Assembly: GCA_016937155.1 (NCBI GenBank)
Contig: JAFGWM010000040.1
Span: 62,001 to 126,000 of the forward strand
Direction: 5' to 3'
Source of the DNA: Deltaproteobacteria bacterium
GTDB taxonomy: Bacteria > Myxococcota_A > Polyangia > HGW-17
DNA: 64,000 bases
Shown: positions 1 to 9,067 of the stretch, piece by piece
Layout of the letters: each line of letters starts with the position of its first letter
Numbering within the stretch: the stretch's first letter is position 1
Translations under genes and position numbers: made by a program
The notes under the pieces: generated by a model
The model's input: only the letters and a program-made list of their open reading frames with translations
What the model was told of the DNA's origin: nothing
Database searches by the model: none

Positions 1-524
1 TGAGATGCTTTTCCTGGATCAGGTTTTTTGAAAGAAACAGTATCCGGCCATTTTCCGGTTTCAATGAAAGACTGAATTACAAGTGCCCTGCCAAGGGAAA
101 TCATTCCAGCTTTATGATATTTATCCACATTATTTTTCGTTGCTTTTTTGTTTAAATCTATATTTGAGGGGATTTTTTCAGACGCTGATTTTATAAGCTC
201 GCTGGTTTTATATGGTACTACACAGGAAAAGAATGTCAGAGATAAAATATCAGGAAGTTTACATTCAGATTTTTTCGAAGTGGTAACCGGTCCTTTGTTT
301 TTCAGAACTTTTTTAGCAACTGAATTGCTGACAGATTCCTTATTTTTTGAAACAGTATCAACTTTTTTATCTTCAGGAATAAATGCAGGTTTTCTATAAT
401 TTTTTAAACTGGACTTCATTAATAAAAATGAAACCAGTGAGAAGGAGAAAACGAGTCCAAGCCATACAGCACGACTGATAATAACTGATTTTATACTGAA
501 TGACCTGTAACGGCTAGGATTCAT
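1..524 (-). CDS. Hypothetical membrane-anchored protein (C-terminal part outside window)
   Basis: An open frame starts with ATG at 524 and runs off the left edge without a stop, giving at least 174 residues. A hydrophobic segment at about residues 12-36 (around AVWLGLVFSFSLVSFLLM) looks like one membrane anchor or an uncleaved signal. It is followed by a Lys/Ser-rich linker and then a more globular part containing KYHKAGMISLGRALVIQS. I recognise no family. The gene lies downstream of the hybrid histidine kinase on the same strand, about 96 bases from its stop, so co-transcription is possible. The Shine-Dalgarno match is weak. The open reading frame on the opposite strand at 148-399 has no support and is a shadow of this one. 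Confidence 0.6.
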   Translation of the reverse strand, partial: MNPSRYRSFSIKSVIISRAVWLGLVFSFSLVSFLLMKSSLKNYRKPAFIPEDKKVDTVSKNKESVSNSVAKKVLKNKGPVTTSKKSECKLPDILSLTFFSCVVPYKTSELIKSASEKIPSNIDLNKKATKNNVDKYHKAGMISLGRALVIQSFIETGKWPDTVSFKKPDPGKAS

Positions 525-540
525 TGAAAACTTTTTCTTC

Positions 541-561
541 CCTAAGGTAAAACACCTTTGG
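541..561 (-). other. Imperfect hairpin in the leader of the partial gene
   Basis: An inverted repeat (CCTAAGGT, 5-base loop, ACCTTTGG, one T-T mismatch) sits between the histidine kinase stop and the start of the partial membrane-protein gene. No T-run follows on either strand, so it is not a classical terminator. It could be a processing or regulatory hairpin, or chance. Confidence 0.25.
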
Positions 562-620
562 CTAGAATCTACAGATTTTATTTAGAAATTCAAGCTGACA
601 AGTTTATGATAAAATTTGTT

Positions 621-3119
621 TCATACTTCTTCTTTATCGAGACAGGATCTCACTGTGGATAGAAGAACATCTGTAACATAAGGTTTTTTTAACAAAATTT
701 CTGAATCATCATGTGAAATTCCAGAATTTTTTACAAAATCCGCTCCATAACCAGTAGTAAATATAATTTTCATTTGAGGATTATCTTCTTTAATTATTCT
801 GGCAAGTTCATAGCCGTTCATCATTGGCATTATGATATCAGTGATTACCAGAGAAATTTTTCCTCTCATTTTGTGATAGATTTCCAGAGCAGATATTCCA
901 TTTTCAGCTTCAAGTATGGCATAACCATGCTTTGAGAGTATTTTTCGATTGATTCGTCTCACAATTTCTTCATCTTCCACGATTAGGATAACTTCATTTC
1001 CCTTCTGCCCGATATTGACAGTATCCAATTCTCTTGAAGGTGAAAATACATCACCAGCCAGTTTGAAATACAGCATAAACTCTGTTTTTATTTTCGGCAC
1101 GCTATTTACTGTTAATCCAGCATTGTGTATTTTCATTATCTGAAGTGTTGAACTCAAACCTATCCCGGTTCCTGCACCGGAGGGTTTTGTAGTAAAGTAG
1201 GGATCAAAAATATTTTCCATTATATTTTCTTTGATTCCTTCTCCATCATCAATAACTCCAACTGTTGCATATCGTCCCGGATCAAGATCCCCGGATACTG
1301 TGGAAAAAACCCTGTCCAATATCACTGAACTGATTTCAATCTCAATATTTCCGGAATTTTTAATAGCATCACGAGCGTTGATTAGCATGTTAAGTAAAAT
1401 CTGATCAATCTGCACAGGATCACACTCTATAATTAGAGCCTCCTGCGGAAAAAATGTTTTTACACTGATATGTTCACCTAAAATACTATTTATATTTGAT
1501 AGGGAGTCCTTAACTACTTCTACAATATTAACATGGTAGGGTTTAAACTCATGTCTCCTTGTGAGGTTTGTGAGTTTATATGCAAGTGCTTTGGCTTTAT
1601 ATGTTGCACTTCTTATTTCGGATAAACTTTCCTGAATTGGATGCCCTGGTTCAATATCCATTTCGGAAATATCAATATTGCCATTAATTACAGTAATTAA
1701 GTTGTTAAAATCATGGGCAATGCCAGCAGCAATATTGCCAATTAACTCAAATTTCTGCTTTTCGGGATAATCATTGTGCCCGGAGTTTAAATTACTTTCA
1801 TTGTTATCCTTATCCAAAAGAATCAAAACAGAATTTGGATTTTGTTCTGTACTTACACTATAGATTTGAAGTAACAACGGTATCTGTGCCAATCCTGGTT
1901 TTTTAAAAGGTACTGCAATTCTGTATGAAGCTGTATTTTCAAAACATTTTGTGATTATTCCAGCAAGTTTTTCCTGAATAAAGGATTGTATATTTAAATC
2001 ATTGATAGAATCTGTTTTTAATATTTTCAGAAGTTTTTCATTATAATCGAAGATCTGAAAATTACGGTCTATCATTAGAAATCCAAATCGGGGTGAATTT
2101 ATTATCTTTTGAGTTGTGTGGCGATTATCTGATTTTTCTTCCGGATTTGAAGTAAAACAATACTTACTGTAATAATATTCTCCGTGAAGATTACACAACT
2201 GTTCAAGAAAAAGTTTTTCCAGATAACCCGGCTTGTTGTTTTTTCTGCAAAAATATATACCTGATCTGCCTTCAGTATGTTTTAAATGATATATCTCCTC
2301 GAACTCCTGAGTTTTCAGGATTGGTGGTAAATCTATTTCCTGCATAGAGTATGTATTTGTGAAAGAACCAGATTTTTCATTCAGGTATCTTGATAGATTG
2401 GATATCTGGTCTTTATTGAATTCTGCCTCTGGTAATGTATTTGATATTCTAAAGTAATATTTGTCAGTATTATCAGTCCAGTAAACTACAAAAAAATCCG
2501 GAGAAAGAAAATCCTGTATTTCTTTCAGAATATAATCAGATAAATCTTCCATGGAATGACAGCTTACAGCTTTTAATGCTATCTTCTGGTGGTGTTTTAC
2601 TGAATCCATGTGCCATCTCAACTGTGTTTCCAGTTCGCGTTTTCCTGTTGTCTCCCTGATAACTGTTATGATCCGGTTTTCGGAAAGATTATTGATATAC
2701 CTTGATGTTACAGTGAAATGTTTATTGAGTTTTCTGTTGAATATTTCGTGAGAATAAATATCACTTTCTTTTCTGAACCGGTAATTTCTTTTTGAAGTTC
2801 CTGATATATCGTTGTTTTCTTCAAGCAGTAGATTAAATGCCGCATCAGGATTATTAGAAAAAACTGTATTACCATCTGAATCCTGAATAAGGAGAATATC
2901 TCCGGTGATGGTACAAAGTTCATTATAGTGTTTTTCCAGATCATCATTGTATCCGAGAGTTTTATGGGAAAAGTGCTGTTTCGTAAGTGTTTCTACTTTT
3001 GAAATTATTTCCTTAATAATTTCATTATTTGACATTTTGTTTTCTGTATATGTTTGTATAACAGAATCAATATAATCAGTAAACTCGTCAGGAAAAATAA
3101 CCACCAATTTTTTGTTCAT
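621..3119 (-). CDS. Cytosolic hybrid sensor histidine kinase with C-terminal receiver
   Basis: The 832-residue protein has an H-box with HDFNN (His about residue 469), an N-box (LLNMLINARDAI), and G-boxes (DDGEGI, then GTGIGLSS), so it is an NtrB-like PAS histidine kinase of the HDFNN class. The C-terminus is a receiver with the acidic pair VEDEE, phospho-acceptor Asp about 761 in VITDIIMP, and the conserved Lys in LLKKPY. The first 450 residues look like two PAS-type sensor regions with a GAF-like stretch between them. No membrane segment is visible, so the signal is probably intracellular. An SD (GGAG) precedes the ATG. It is divergent from the small heat-shock genes, so a shared stress context is possible but unproven. 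It lacks a DNA-binding output; its receiver may act as a phospho-relay or an off-switch. Confidence 0.93.
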   Translation of the reverse strand: MNKKLVVIFPDEFTDYIDSVIQTYTENKMSNNEIIKEIISKVETLTKQHFSHKTLGYNDDLEKHYNELCTITGDILLIQDSDGNTVFSNNPDAAFNLLLEENNDISGTSKRNYRFRKESDIYSHEIFNRKLNKHFTVTSRYINNLSENRIITVIRETTGKRELETQLRWHMDSVKHHQKIALKAVSCHSMEDLSDYILKEIQDFLSPDFFVVYWTDNTDKYYFRISNTLPEAEFNKDQISNLSRYLNEKSGSFTNTYSMQEIDLPPILKTQEFEEIYHLKHTEGRSGIYFCRKNNKPGYLEKLFLEQLCNLHGEYYYSKYCFTSNPEEKSDNRHTTQKIINSPRFGFLMIDRNFQIFDYNEKLLKILKTDSINDLNIQSFIQEKLAGIITKCFENTASYRIAVPFKKPGLAQIPLLLQIYSVSTEQNPNSVLILLDKDNNESNLNSGHNDYPEKQKFELIGNIAAGIAHDFNNLITVINGNIDISEMDIEPGHPIQESLSEIRSATYKAKALAYKLTNLTRRHEFKPYHVNIVEVVKDSLSNINSILGEHISVKTFFPQEALIIECDPVQIDQILLNMLINARDAIKNSGNIEIEISSVILDRVFSTVSGDLDPGRYATVGVIDDGEGIKENIMENIFDPYFTTKPSGAGTGIGLSSTLQIMKIHNAGLTVNSVPKIKTEFMLYFKLAGDVFSPSRELDTVNIGQKGNEVILIVEDEEIVRRINRKILSKHGYAILEAENGISALEIYHKMRGKISLVITDIIMPMMNGYELARIIKEDNPQMKIIFTTGYGADFVKNSGISHDDSEILLKKPYVTDVLLSTVRSCLDKEEV

Positions 3120-3196
3120 AAAATACTCCGTGTGTTTCAGGCTAATCGTTTCAAAATCGATTACAATAAAAAAATAAAAAAATTTTTTTGAGGGTC

Positions 3197-3224
3197 TTGA
3201 CGTGAAAAATCTTATGCTTAATTT
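3197..3224 (+). promoter_or_regulatory. Candidate promoter of the hsp20 pair
   Basis: TTGACG, a 16-base spacer and TAATTT lie about 70 bases upstream of the first small heat-shock gene, after an A/T-run. A TAACTAGTTA palindrome (3240-3249) lies just downstream of the predicted start of transcription. No CIRCE element is present. Confidence 0.35.
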
Positions 3225-3292
3225 ATTAGTCAGGACGCGATAACTAGTTATATATATTTGTTATTTTAAAATTATAAGCAGGAGGTATATTT

Positions 3293-3706
3293 ATGTTTAC
3301 ACCAGTTTTTTATCGTCATGCAAATTTAATGGATCAACTTAGAAGAATGTTTGAAGAATCTTCAGAAAACTATGAAATCAGTTCATGGCCTCTTACAAAT
3401 GTATTTGATAATGGTGAAAGTCTGATTCTTATGGCTGAAATTCCTGGGGTGAAAAAAGATGAACTTGATATTGAAATTGTGAAGGATGTATTAACCTTAA
3501 AAGGTGAACGCAGGATTGAATATCCGGAAAATGTTCATCTGCATCGTAGAGAACGTTCAAGTATTCGTTTTCACAGATCATATAATTTACCATACCGAGT
3601 GGACGGATCAAAGATTATCGCAGAACTTGAAAATGGTGTTTTGAAACTGGTTATGCCCAAACATCCTGAAGAGCAGGCCAAAAAAATTCAGATTACATCC
3701 AGATAA
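3293..3706 (+). CDS. Small heat-shock protein (Hsp20/alpha-crystallin)
   Basis: This ATP-independent holdase chaperone has 137 residues, a normal size for the family. The alpha-crystallin domain spans roughly residues 35-130: it begins at FDNGESLILMAEIPGV, contains LKGER, and ends with the conserved A-x-x-x-x-G-V-L motif (AELENGVLKLVMPK) near residue 108. The C-terminal extension carries KKIQITSR, in which IQI corresponds to the I-x-I oligomerisation motif. An excellent SD (GGAGGT) lies 6 bases before the ATG. It is followed after 19 bases by a second Hsp20 gene, so the two probably form a co-transcribed pair that may co-assemble. Confidence 0.95.
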   Translation: MFTPVFYRHANLMDQLRRMFEESSENYEISSWPLTNVFDNGESLILMAEIPGVKKDELDIEIVKDVLTLKGERRIEYPENVHLHRRERSSIRFHRSYNLPYRVDGSKIIAELENGVLKLVMPKHPEEQAKKIQITSR

Positions 3707-3725
3707 TTATGAAAGGAAGATGATC

Positions 3726-4097
3726 ATGAGTGACCTAATTACCAATACTGAAAAAGAAAATGAAATACAGAAAGCAAAAAAAATAATGCCGGCAGTTGAT
3801 ATTTATGAAGGTTCTGATTCTATAGTTATGGTTCTTGATATGCCCGGAGTAGAAGAAAAAAATATTGATCTTCAATTCGAAAAGCGGGAAATACATATTT
3901 ATGGAAAGGTTTCACTTCCTGATGAAAGATGGAAATACCAGATGAATGAATACGGATACCCGGATTATGAGAGATCCTTCAGATTACCCGGGGGTCTTGA
4001 AGTAAGTAAAACATCAGCTCATTTTGAAGATGGTGTTTTATCCATCACGATTCCAAAACATCCTGAAGAAAAACCATTCAAAATTTCAATACAGTAA
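3726..4097 (+). CDS. Small heat-shock protein (Hsp20/alpha-crystallin), second copy
   Basis: This second alpha-crystallin protein has about 123 residues. The core runs from PAVDIYEGSDSIVMVLDMPGV to the conserved AHFEDGVLSITIPKHPEE, and ends with FKISIQ, an I-x-I-like tail. The motif KHPEE near the C-terminus is shared with the upstream paralogue, suggesting tandem duplication. Two ATG codons (3720, 3726) are possible; 3726 is preferred because AGGAAG sits 6 bases before it but touches the first one. It converges with the giant activase gene, whose stop is only 4 bases away, with no visible terminator between them. Confidence 0.93.
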   Translation: MSDLITNTEKENEIQKAKKIMPAVDIYEGSDSIVMVLDMPGVEEKNIDLQFEKREIHIYGKVSLPDERWKYQMNEYGYPDYERSFRLPGGLEVSKTSAHFEDGVLSITIPKHPEEKPFKISIQ

Positions 4098-4100
4098 AGA

Positions 4101-7100
4101 CTATGCTCTGAAATTCGCCTCACTGGATGTTTTTAACTTTCTGTTTTCCCATGATCTTTTGACTTCATAAACAAAATTCTCAAGAGTTGCCACATCAAGG
4201 GGTTCACCGTTGAGACTGAATGTTACTGAGGGAATAGAGGTCATTTCTTTTGCCGGATAGTACATGGCTTCCGAAATTTTATTGGGCATACATTCCAGTG
4301 GACCAACACTTACAACTCCATCAATTTCTCCGTGATTGAATTCATACACTGGACCACCGAATGTCAGAATAGCTTCTCCTACAAGTTTTTTCCTCAACCA
4401 AGGTTGAGCTCCTTCAAATGCATTTTCCGGTTTAAGTCGCGGGCCCCAGCCCATTTTGTAGGCGATGGATTCATACAGTCTGTTCTGAACGGTTCTCTGT
4501 ATAAATCCTGATATGGTTCGTACAACCGGACCGTCAAAATCAGTGAATCTACCTCTTGTTATCTCTTCATTATTAATTTTATCAGTATACTCGAGCCATT
4601 CCTGAAGTGGAGCCAGTTTCGGTCTGATTCCTAATTCTTCAAGGCGTTTGATTATAAAATCATTGGAAAATGGATCAAGACGTACATAAATTTCTCCAAC
4701 CACAGCAACTGTTGGAACATTTCTATCAGATTTTAACTGATTGAATTCCTCAGCTGCATCACTGAGCAGTTTTCTGAGTCCGAAAAGTGATCCCATCACT
4801 TCGTAAAGTGCCTGTGTCAATCCGGTGGGTGGTGCGGAAGAAATAGCCAGTAGTTTTTTTCTATATTTTGAATAAATTTTATCAGCAGAACCAGGAATTT
4901 TTTCAATAACTCTGGTGTGTAAAAGAGCATCATAAAGAAGATCACTTGTGACAAATGCTGCAAGTATCCTTAATGCGAGTCCTTTGGGAACACCGGTAAA
5001 ATAATCACTATCGGGTTGGGATATTACCTTGACTCTTTCAGCATAACCGAGATTTGAAAGAACCATTTTATGAAAAGTATTATACATCCCGAATCTGCAT
5101 GGTCCATTTGCAGTGGGCATAAAAAATGCGAATGTTTCTTCTGGTTGTGCTTTTTCAATGCGTTTGAGTAAACTTCCAAGAGTCACTGTAGCAGGAAGAC
5201 ATTCCTTGCCGCTGGAATGTTTTCTCCCGCATTCAAGAGTCATCTGATCTGGCATATCAAGAGTCTCCGTTTTTAGTCCTCCAGCAAGGAGTGAAGCAGC
5301 AGCAACCTCGGCAGCTTCTCCCATTCTTGGAATAAGAATAATGTCATTTCTTTTTTTTGCATCACTAAGATCAGGAGAATCCAGTTCGAGGTATTTGAAC
5401 TGTTTTTTTTGTGTTTTTGTAGAACGTGAGTTTTTAAGATCATTTTGAACAGTATGTAAAAATGCTTCGAGGCGTGTTTTTGTTCCGGCATCTCCACTGT
5501 GACCGTCAGTTTCAATGGTTGCATGAGGCTTACCCTGAAGGATAAAATCTGCAAAGTGAAGGTTGAAACTGTCCGGGCCACAGCTGTAATTACTACAAAA
5601 AACACTATAAATACCTTCGGTTTTTCTAATTTGATGAGCAGCTCTGAGATTAATCTGTGAATATCCCCAGTATACTATATTGTAAACAGGATTTTCATCT
5701 TCAATGTGATATCCATCAACAGGAATTGCAACAGCTCCAAGTTGACGCAGTATTCCAGGCACATTTGAATTGAGGATATCATTGTGTATAGTATAGGCTC
5801 TTCCCAGAACAACAACGGGAATAATGTTGTTTTTTTCTGCCCATTGAATTGTTTCACTGCAGTATTTTTTAAAATCGGAATTAAATTCGAGCTGTTTATT
5901 AAAAGCTTTCAGGTAAGATTCTTCGATTTTTTCAGAATCTGAAACACCAAAGCTTAAGGCGATTTCAGTAATGCTTTTCATAAATAGATCAGAAGTGAGA
6001 TTCCCCTGACCCATATCTATTACATCAGTAATAAATTTGGTGTTTTTATGGAAAGGCCCGAAAAGTGATTGATATATATCAGCACTGGCCTGACTGAGTG
6101 GGCAAACCGTGCTGTGGGGCTCACTTCCACTTTTTTCAATATCTCGAATCATTGGTAGGAAAATAATATCCGGGTTTTCATCCAGCATCGAGGCTGTAAT
6201 TCCACCATAAAGCTGCATGGGGGCGCAATATGGAACACTGTTTTCTTCGATACCTCTTTTGAGATGTTCTCTTGTTCCTTTTTCAGGTGTAACAATATTA
6301 AAACCAAGTTGATTAATAAAAGTCGAGAAAAAAGGATATAAACCTTTTAGTGCAAACTCATCTGTGACAGCTACCAGCGGGGCATTTTTATGCTGAGTAA
6401 GACTTTCCTTAAGTTTAGTAAGCAAATTTACACGATATTTAAAAGGATCAGGTGAGAGATCAGGAAGAGAACTTCCCCCATGTCCACCCTTGTCATAAAG
6501 GGAACACTGTCCTCCCCATATAAATGTTTTTTCCTGATTATTGACGCTTATCTTTAGACGATCAATTCTGCATTTATTACCTGTTCCCCCACAACCTTTA
6601 GTACTTTTACATACAAATGTATCTCTGGAAACGAGTTTTGAATTAATGAACGCATCAACACTATTGATTGTAGAATCGACCTTCAGATGTTCCATTGCCA
6701 GAAGACCAATACCTATTGCACCTGTAAGTCCTGGATAGGGAGGTATTACAATTCTCCTGCCGGTCTTTGCAGCTGTTGCTGCAGCCAGTGCCGGGCTGGA
6801 GTAAGGCATACCCTGACAAAAAATTTTATTTCCAATTGTTCTGGATCCTTTAACTCTGTTAAGATAGTTACTTACAACACTGTCATAAATACCTGCGATG
6901 ACATTATTCTGATCCACATTTGCACCAAGTGCCTGGTCTATTACTTCAGCCATGAATACACTGCAATGCTGGCCAAGACTTATTGGTGCATCACTTTTCA
7001 GAGCAATTTCACCCATATGAGTGATGTCATTGATTCCTTCAAAGCGTTGTCCCTGTTCTTCTATAAAACTTCCGGTTCCGGCACTGCAGGCCTCATTCAT

Positions 7101-8420
7101 AGCACTGTCAATAACTTCACCATCACTAAGTCTTATATATTTTGCATCCTGTCCACCAATTTCAAATATGGTATCCACTGTTGGATCGAAATATACGGCC
7201 CCTTTCGCATGGGCAGCAATCTCGTTCATTATGTACACACGATCAGGTTCAAAGGCAGTTTTCAACATGCTTCCCGCAATTTCCCGTCCACTTCCTGTGA
7301 CACCAAAACCAGTTATCTGAAATTTTCCGTTAAAATGTTCTTTGAATTTTTTAATAATGTTTCGTGCGGCTAGGGCAGGATTCCCTGAAGTTCTGGTGTA
7401 ATGTTCAAAAATAAGATTTTTAGTCGCAGCATTTATCGCTACTCCTTTTGATCCTGTGCTTCCTATATCCAGTCCTATGAGAAGTTTTGTATCACCTTCA
7501 ATTGATTCAAAATCAACTGGTTTCATGAAGTTAACCATGTGAAGGTAATTTGAAAGAGAACTGGATTTTTTGAACTTGTCGCTTTCAGGGGAAGAAAAAA
7601 TAGTTTCGTAGGTAACCATTGAGATTTCATTACGCTGATGGAGTCTCATTGCTTCAAGTGCTGCTCCAACGCTTTCATAAAACATGAATGTGTCATCACT
7701 ATCTATGTGAAGACTGATATTTTTTGAATTACAGAAATTTTCAATATGTTTTCTGATTCGGAATGACTTCGAAACTCCTCCACTCAGCCAGATATCTCCG
7801 GGAATAACCGCAGGCTTTATGAGAACCTCCACATTTTCAGCTACGGCATCGAAAAGTCCGGCAAGTATTTGATTTTTTGACTCACCACGATTTGCAAGAT
7901 GTGTCATATCTGTTTTAAGAATTACAGGACATCGGCCACTTAATGGAGAAGGCCTGGTTTCGGAATTGCAAAGTTCATCAGCCTGTTCAACCTCCAGATC
8001 GAATCGTCTGGTAAGCTGCTTCAGAAAATTACCGGTACCCTGACTGCATCTGCCATTTTCTCTGTAGATGTGGTTATCAGGACCGCGCATTTCAAGAACT
8101 GAAAATCCATGACCCCCAATATTCACCAGAGCACCATGGGTTATGTCCGGATTGAAGAAAGTAAAACCAGCAGCCATAGCTTTTGGGATAGGAATAGATG
8201 AAGTATCAAGAAGAGATGATAGTCTACCCGTGGTACAAATACCATCAAAGGAAGAAGGATTGACTTCCTTTAGGTATTTTTTAAGAACTCTTTCAGGATT
8301 TTTATCATGATCAAAATGTGTACGACTAGTACAGTATACTTCCATACCATCATTAATAATTATAGCCGTTTTTATTGTTTCTGCCCCAATATCTATACCT
8401 AAATATTTGTTTTTATACAT
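4101..8420 (-). CDS. Giant acyl-CoA dehydratase activase-like Fe-S protein (two ASKHA domains plus DUF2229 and HgdB-like regions)
   Basis: The 1439-residue protein has two BadF/BadG/BcrA/BcrD-type ATPase domains in tandem: residues about 5-265 (GIDIGAETIKTA; GRCSQGTGNF) and about 315-580 (LDIGSTGSKG; CSAGTGSF near 445). Then comes a DUF2229-like region with PYCAPMQLYGG (about 731), SNYSCGPDSF (about 945), GKECLPATVTLG (about 1068), GPCRFGMYN (about 1107) and GPLECMPN (about 1375). These spaced Cys residues suggest Fe-S ligands. Family knowledge: such activases use ATP to drive low-potential electron transfer to 2-hydroxyacyl-CoA dehydratases, benzoyl-CoA reductases or double-cubane proteins. 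No separate dehydratase gene is next to it, so the C-terminal region may itself be the acceptor; the substrate is unknown. SD-like AGAGG precedes the ATG. It is probably oxygen-sensitive. Confidence 0.9.
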   Translation of the reverse strand: MYKNKYLGIDIGAETIKTAIIINDGMEVYCTSRTHFDHDKNPERVLKKYLKEVNPSSFDGICTTGRLSSLLDTSSIPIPKAMAAGFTFFNPDITHGALVNIGGHGFSVLEMRGPDNHIYRENGRCSQGTGNFLKQLTRRFDLEVEQADELCNSETRPSPLSGRCPVILKTDMTHLANRGESKNQILAGLFDAVAENVEVLIKPAVIPGDIWLSGGVSKSFRIRKHIENFCNSKNISLHIDSDDTFMFYESVGAALEAMRLHQRNEISMVTYETIFSSPESDKFKKSSSLSNYLHMVNFMKPVDFESIEGDTKLLIGLDIGSTGSKGVAINAATKNLIFEHYTRTSGNPALAARNIIKKFKEHFNGKFQITGFGVTGSGREIAGSMLKTAFEPDRVYIMNEIAAHAKGAVYFDPTVDTIFEIGGQDAKYIRLSDGEVIDSAMNEACSAGTGSFIEEQGQRFEGINDITHMGEIALKSDAPISLGQHCSVFMAEVIDQALGANVDQNNVIAGIYDSVVSNYLNRVKGSRTIGNKIFCQGMPYSSPALAAATAAKTGRRIVIPPYPGLTGAIGIGLLAMEHLKVDSTINSVDAFINSKLVSRDTFVCKSTKGCGGTGNKCRIDRLKISVNNQEKTFIWGGQCSLYDKGGHGGSSLPDLSPDPFKYRVNLLTKLKESLTQHKNAPLVAVTDEFALKGLYPFFSTFINQLGFNIVTPEKGTREHLKRGIEENSVPYCAPMQLYGGITASMLDENPDIIFLPMIRDIEKSGSEPHSTVCPLSQASADIYQSLFGPFHKNTKFITDVIDMGQGNLTSDLFMKSITEIALSFGVSDSEKIEESYLKAFNKQLEFNSDFKKYCSETIQWAEKNNIIPVVVLGRAYTIHNDILNSNVPGILRQLGAVAIPVDGYHIEDENPVYNIVYWGYSQINLRAAHQIRKTEGIYSVFCSNYSCGPDSFNLHFADFILQGKPHATIETDGHSGDAGTKTRLEAFLHTVQNDLKNSRSTKTQKKQFKYLELDSPDLSDAKKRNDIILIPRMGEAAEVAAASLLAGGLKTETLDMPDQMTLECGRKHSSGKECLPATVTLGSLLKRIEKAQPEETFAFFMPTANGPCRFGMYNTFHKMVLSNLGYAERVKVISQPDSDYFTGVPKGLALRILAAFVTSDLLYDALLHTRVIEKIPGSADKIYSKYRKKLLAISSAPPTGLTQALYEVMGSLFGLRKLLSDAAEEFNQLKSDRNVPTVAVVGEIYVRLDPFSNDFIIKRLEELGIRPKLAPLQEWLEYTDKINNEEITRGRFTDFDGPVVRTISGFIQRTVQNRLYESIAYKMGWGPRLKPENAFEGAQPWLRKKLVGEAILTFGGPVYEFNHGEIDGVVSVGPLECMPNKISEAMYYPAKEMTSIPSVTFSLNGEPLDVATLENFVYEVKRSWENRKLKTSSEANFRA

Positions 8421-8467
8421 TTTTAAACCTCTAAAACAGTCCTGTGTTCTATCTGACAGTTGACTAG

Positions 8468-8501
8468 ACTGATATATCAGTTTATTAGTGACTTATGTCA
8501 A
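8468..8501 (-). promoter_or_regulatory. Promoter with palindromic operator for the activase-like gene
   Basis: On the minus strand TTGACA (8496-8501), a 16-base spacer and TGATAT (8474-8479) form a good sigma-70-type promoter about 50 bases before the start codon. The -10 box lies entirely inside a perfect 14-base palindrome, ACTGATATATCAGT (8468-8481). A dimeric repressor bound there would block the promoter. No regulator gene is adjacent, so the protein that would bind is unknown. Confidence 0.5.
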
Positions 8502-8537
8502 TAAAAAAGAAGATTTGCCGAGAATAAAAATGTCAGC

Positions 8538-8565
8538 TTGACATGAGAATTTTGGGTATTATGTT
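8538..8565 (+). promoter_or_regulatory. Promoter of trxA
   Basis: TTGACA (8538-8543), a 16-base spacer and TATGTT (8560-8565) predict transcription starting near 8572, just before the leader hairpin. Confidence 0.5.
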
Positions 8566-8579
8566 AATCCCATCAATTG

Positions 8580-8640
8580 CCGACGGATTTTTATTTCATG
8601 GTAAAAGGTAAAATCATGTGGTGTTTCCGTCGGTTTTTTT
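8580..8640 (+). promoter_or_regulatory. Terminator-like leader hairpin upstream of trxA, with a mini-ORF inside
   Basis: CCGACGGA (8580-8587) pairs perfectly with TCCGTCGG (8626-8633), closing a 38-base loop, and is followed at once by seven T residues and then the trxA SD. The gene to the left points the other way, so this is not the end of an upstream transcript: it lies between the trxA promoter and its start codon. On the opposite strand no T-run follows. The loop holds an ATG at 8598 opening a 14-codon frame (MVKGKIMWCFRRFF) that ends with TAA at 8640-8642, inside the U-tract. The SD for that peptide is poor (ACGGA). This reads as a possible attenuator; whether the peptide is made is speculative. 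Confidence 0.45.
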
Positions 8641-8655
8641 AATGGAGGCTTTAAA

Positions 8656-8973
8656 ATGGCAAATAATGTAACTGATTCCACTTTTGATAAAGAAGTTCTT
8701 AAATCTGATCTTCCAGTTCTTGTTGATTTCTGGGCACCATGGTGTGGTCCCTGTAGAATAGTGGGTCCAACAATTGAAACTCTGGGTAAAGAGTATTCCG
8801 GTAAGGTAAAAGTAGTAAAGGTTGATGTTCAGGATAATCAGGGGATAGCCATGAAATTTGGAATCAGGAGTATTCCTACAGTTACCTTGTTTAAGGGTGG
8901 ACGTGCTATGGGTTCACTGATTGGAGCCAGAGCCAAGGGTGACTATGAAAAACTGATCAAAAAAGCCTTCTGA
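8656..8973 (+). CDS. trxA: Thioredoxin
   Basis: This 105-residue thioredoxin, a standard length, has the redox motif WCGPC (in FWAPWCGPCR, about residues 30-34), the buried Asp in VLVDFW, and the cis-proline loop SIPT. It reduces cytosolic disulfides, including those of peroxiredoxins such as the Bcp homologue at 47.1 kb. A strong SD (TGGAGG) precedes the ATG. It has its own promoter and a terminator-like leader. No thioredoxin reductase gene is in the window. The T3SS gene sctL follows after about 95 bases on the same strand, so read-through is possible. Confidence 0.97.
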   Translation: MANNVTDSTFDKEVLKSDLPVLVDFWAPWCGPCRIVGPTIETLGKEYSGKVKVVKVDVQDNQGIAMKFGIRSIPTVTLFKGGRAMGSLIGARAKGDYEKLIKKAF

Positions 8974-9067
8974 TTAAAAATTTATCCTGTTGATTCTTGT
9001 CATCACATTATTCATCTGATAAAAATCTGTTTAAACAACTATAGACACTGTCAATCTGGTGGTTTAA

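Noticed and set aside
148-399. An 83-codon frame on the plus strand near the left edge
   Set aside because: The minus-strand frame from 524 to the edge is longer, open and begins with a plausible membrane anchor; the plus frame has no SD or recognisable features.
6687-7373. A 228-codon open frame on the plus strand opposite the activase-like gene
   Set aside because: It lies wholly inside a gene with strong domain matches on the other strand, has a Cys/Ser/Asn-rich composition typical of antisense frames and no SD.
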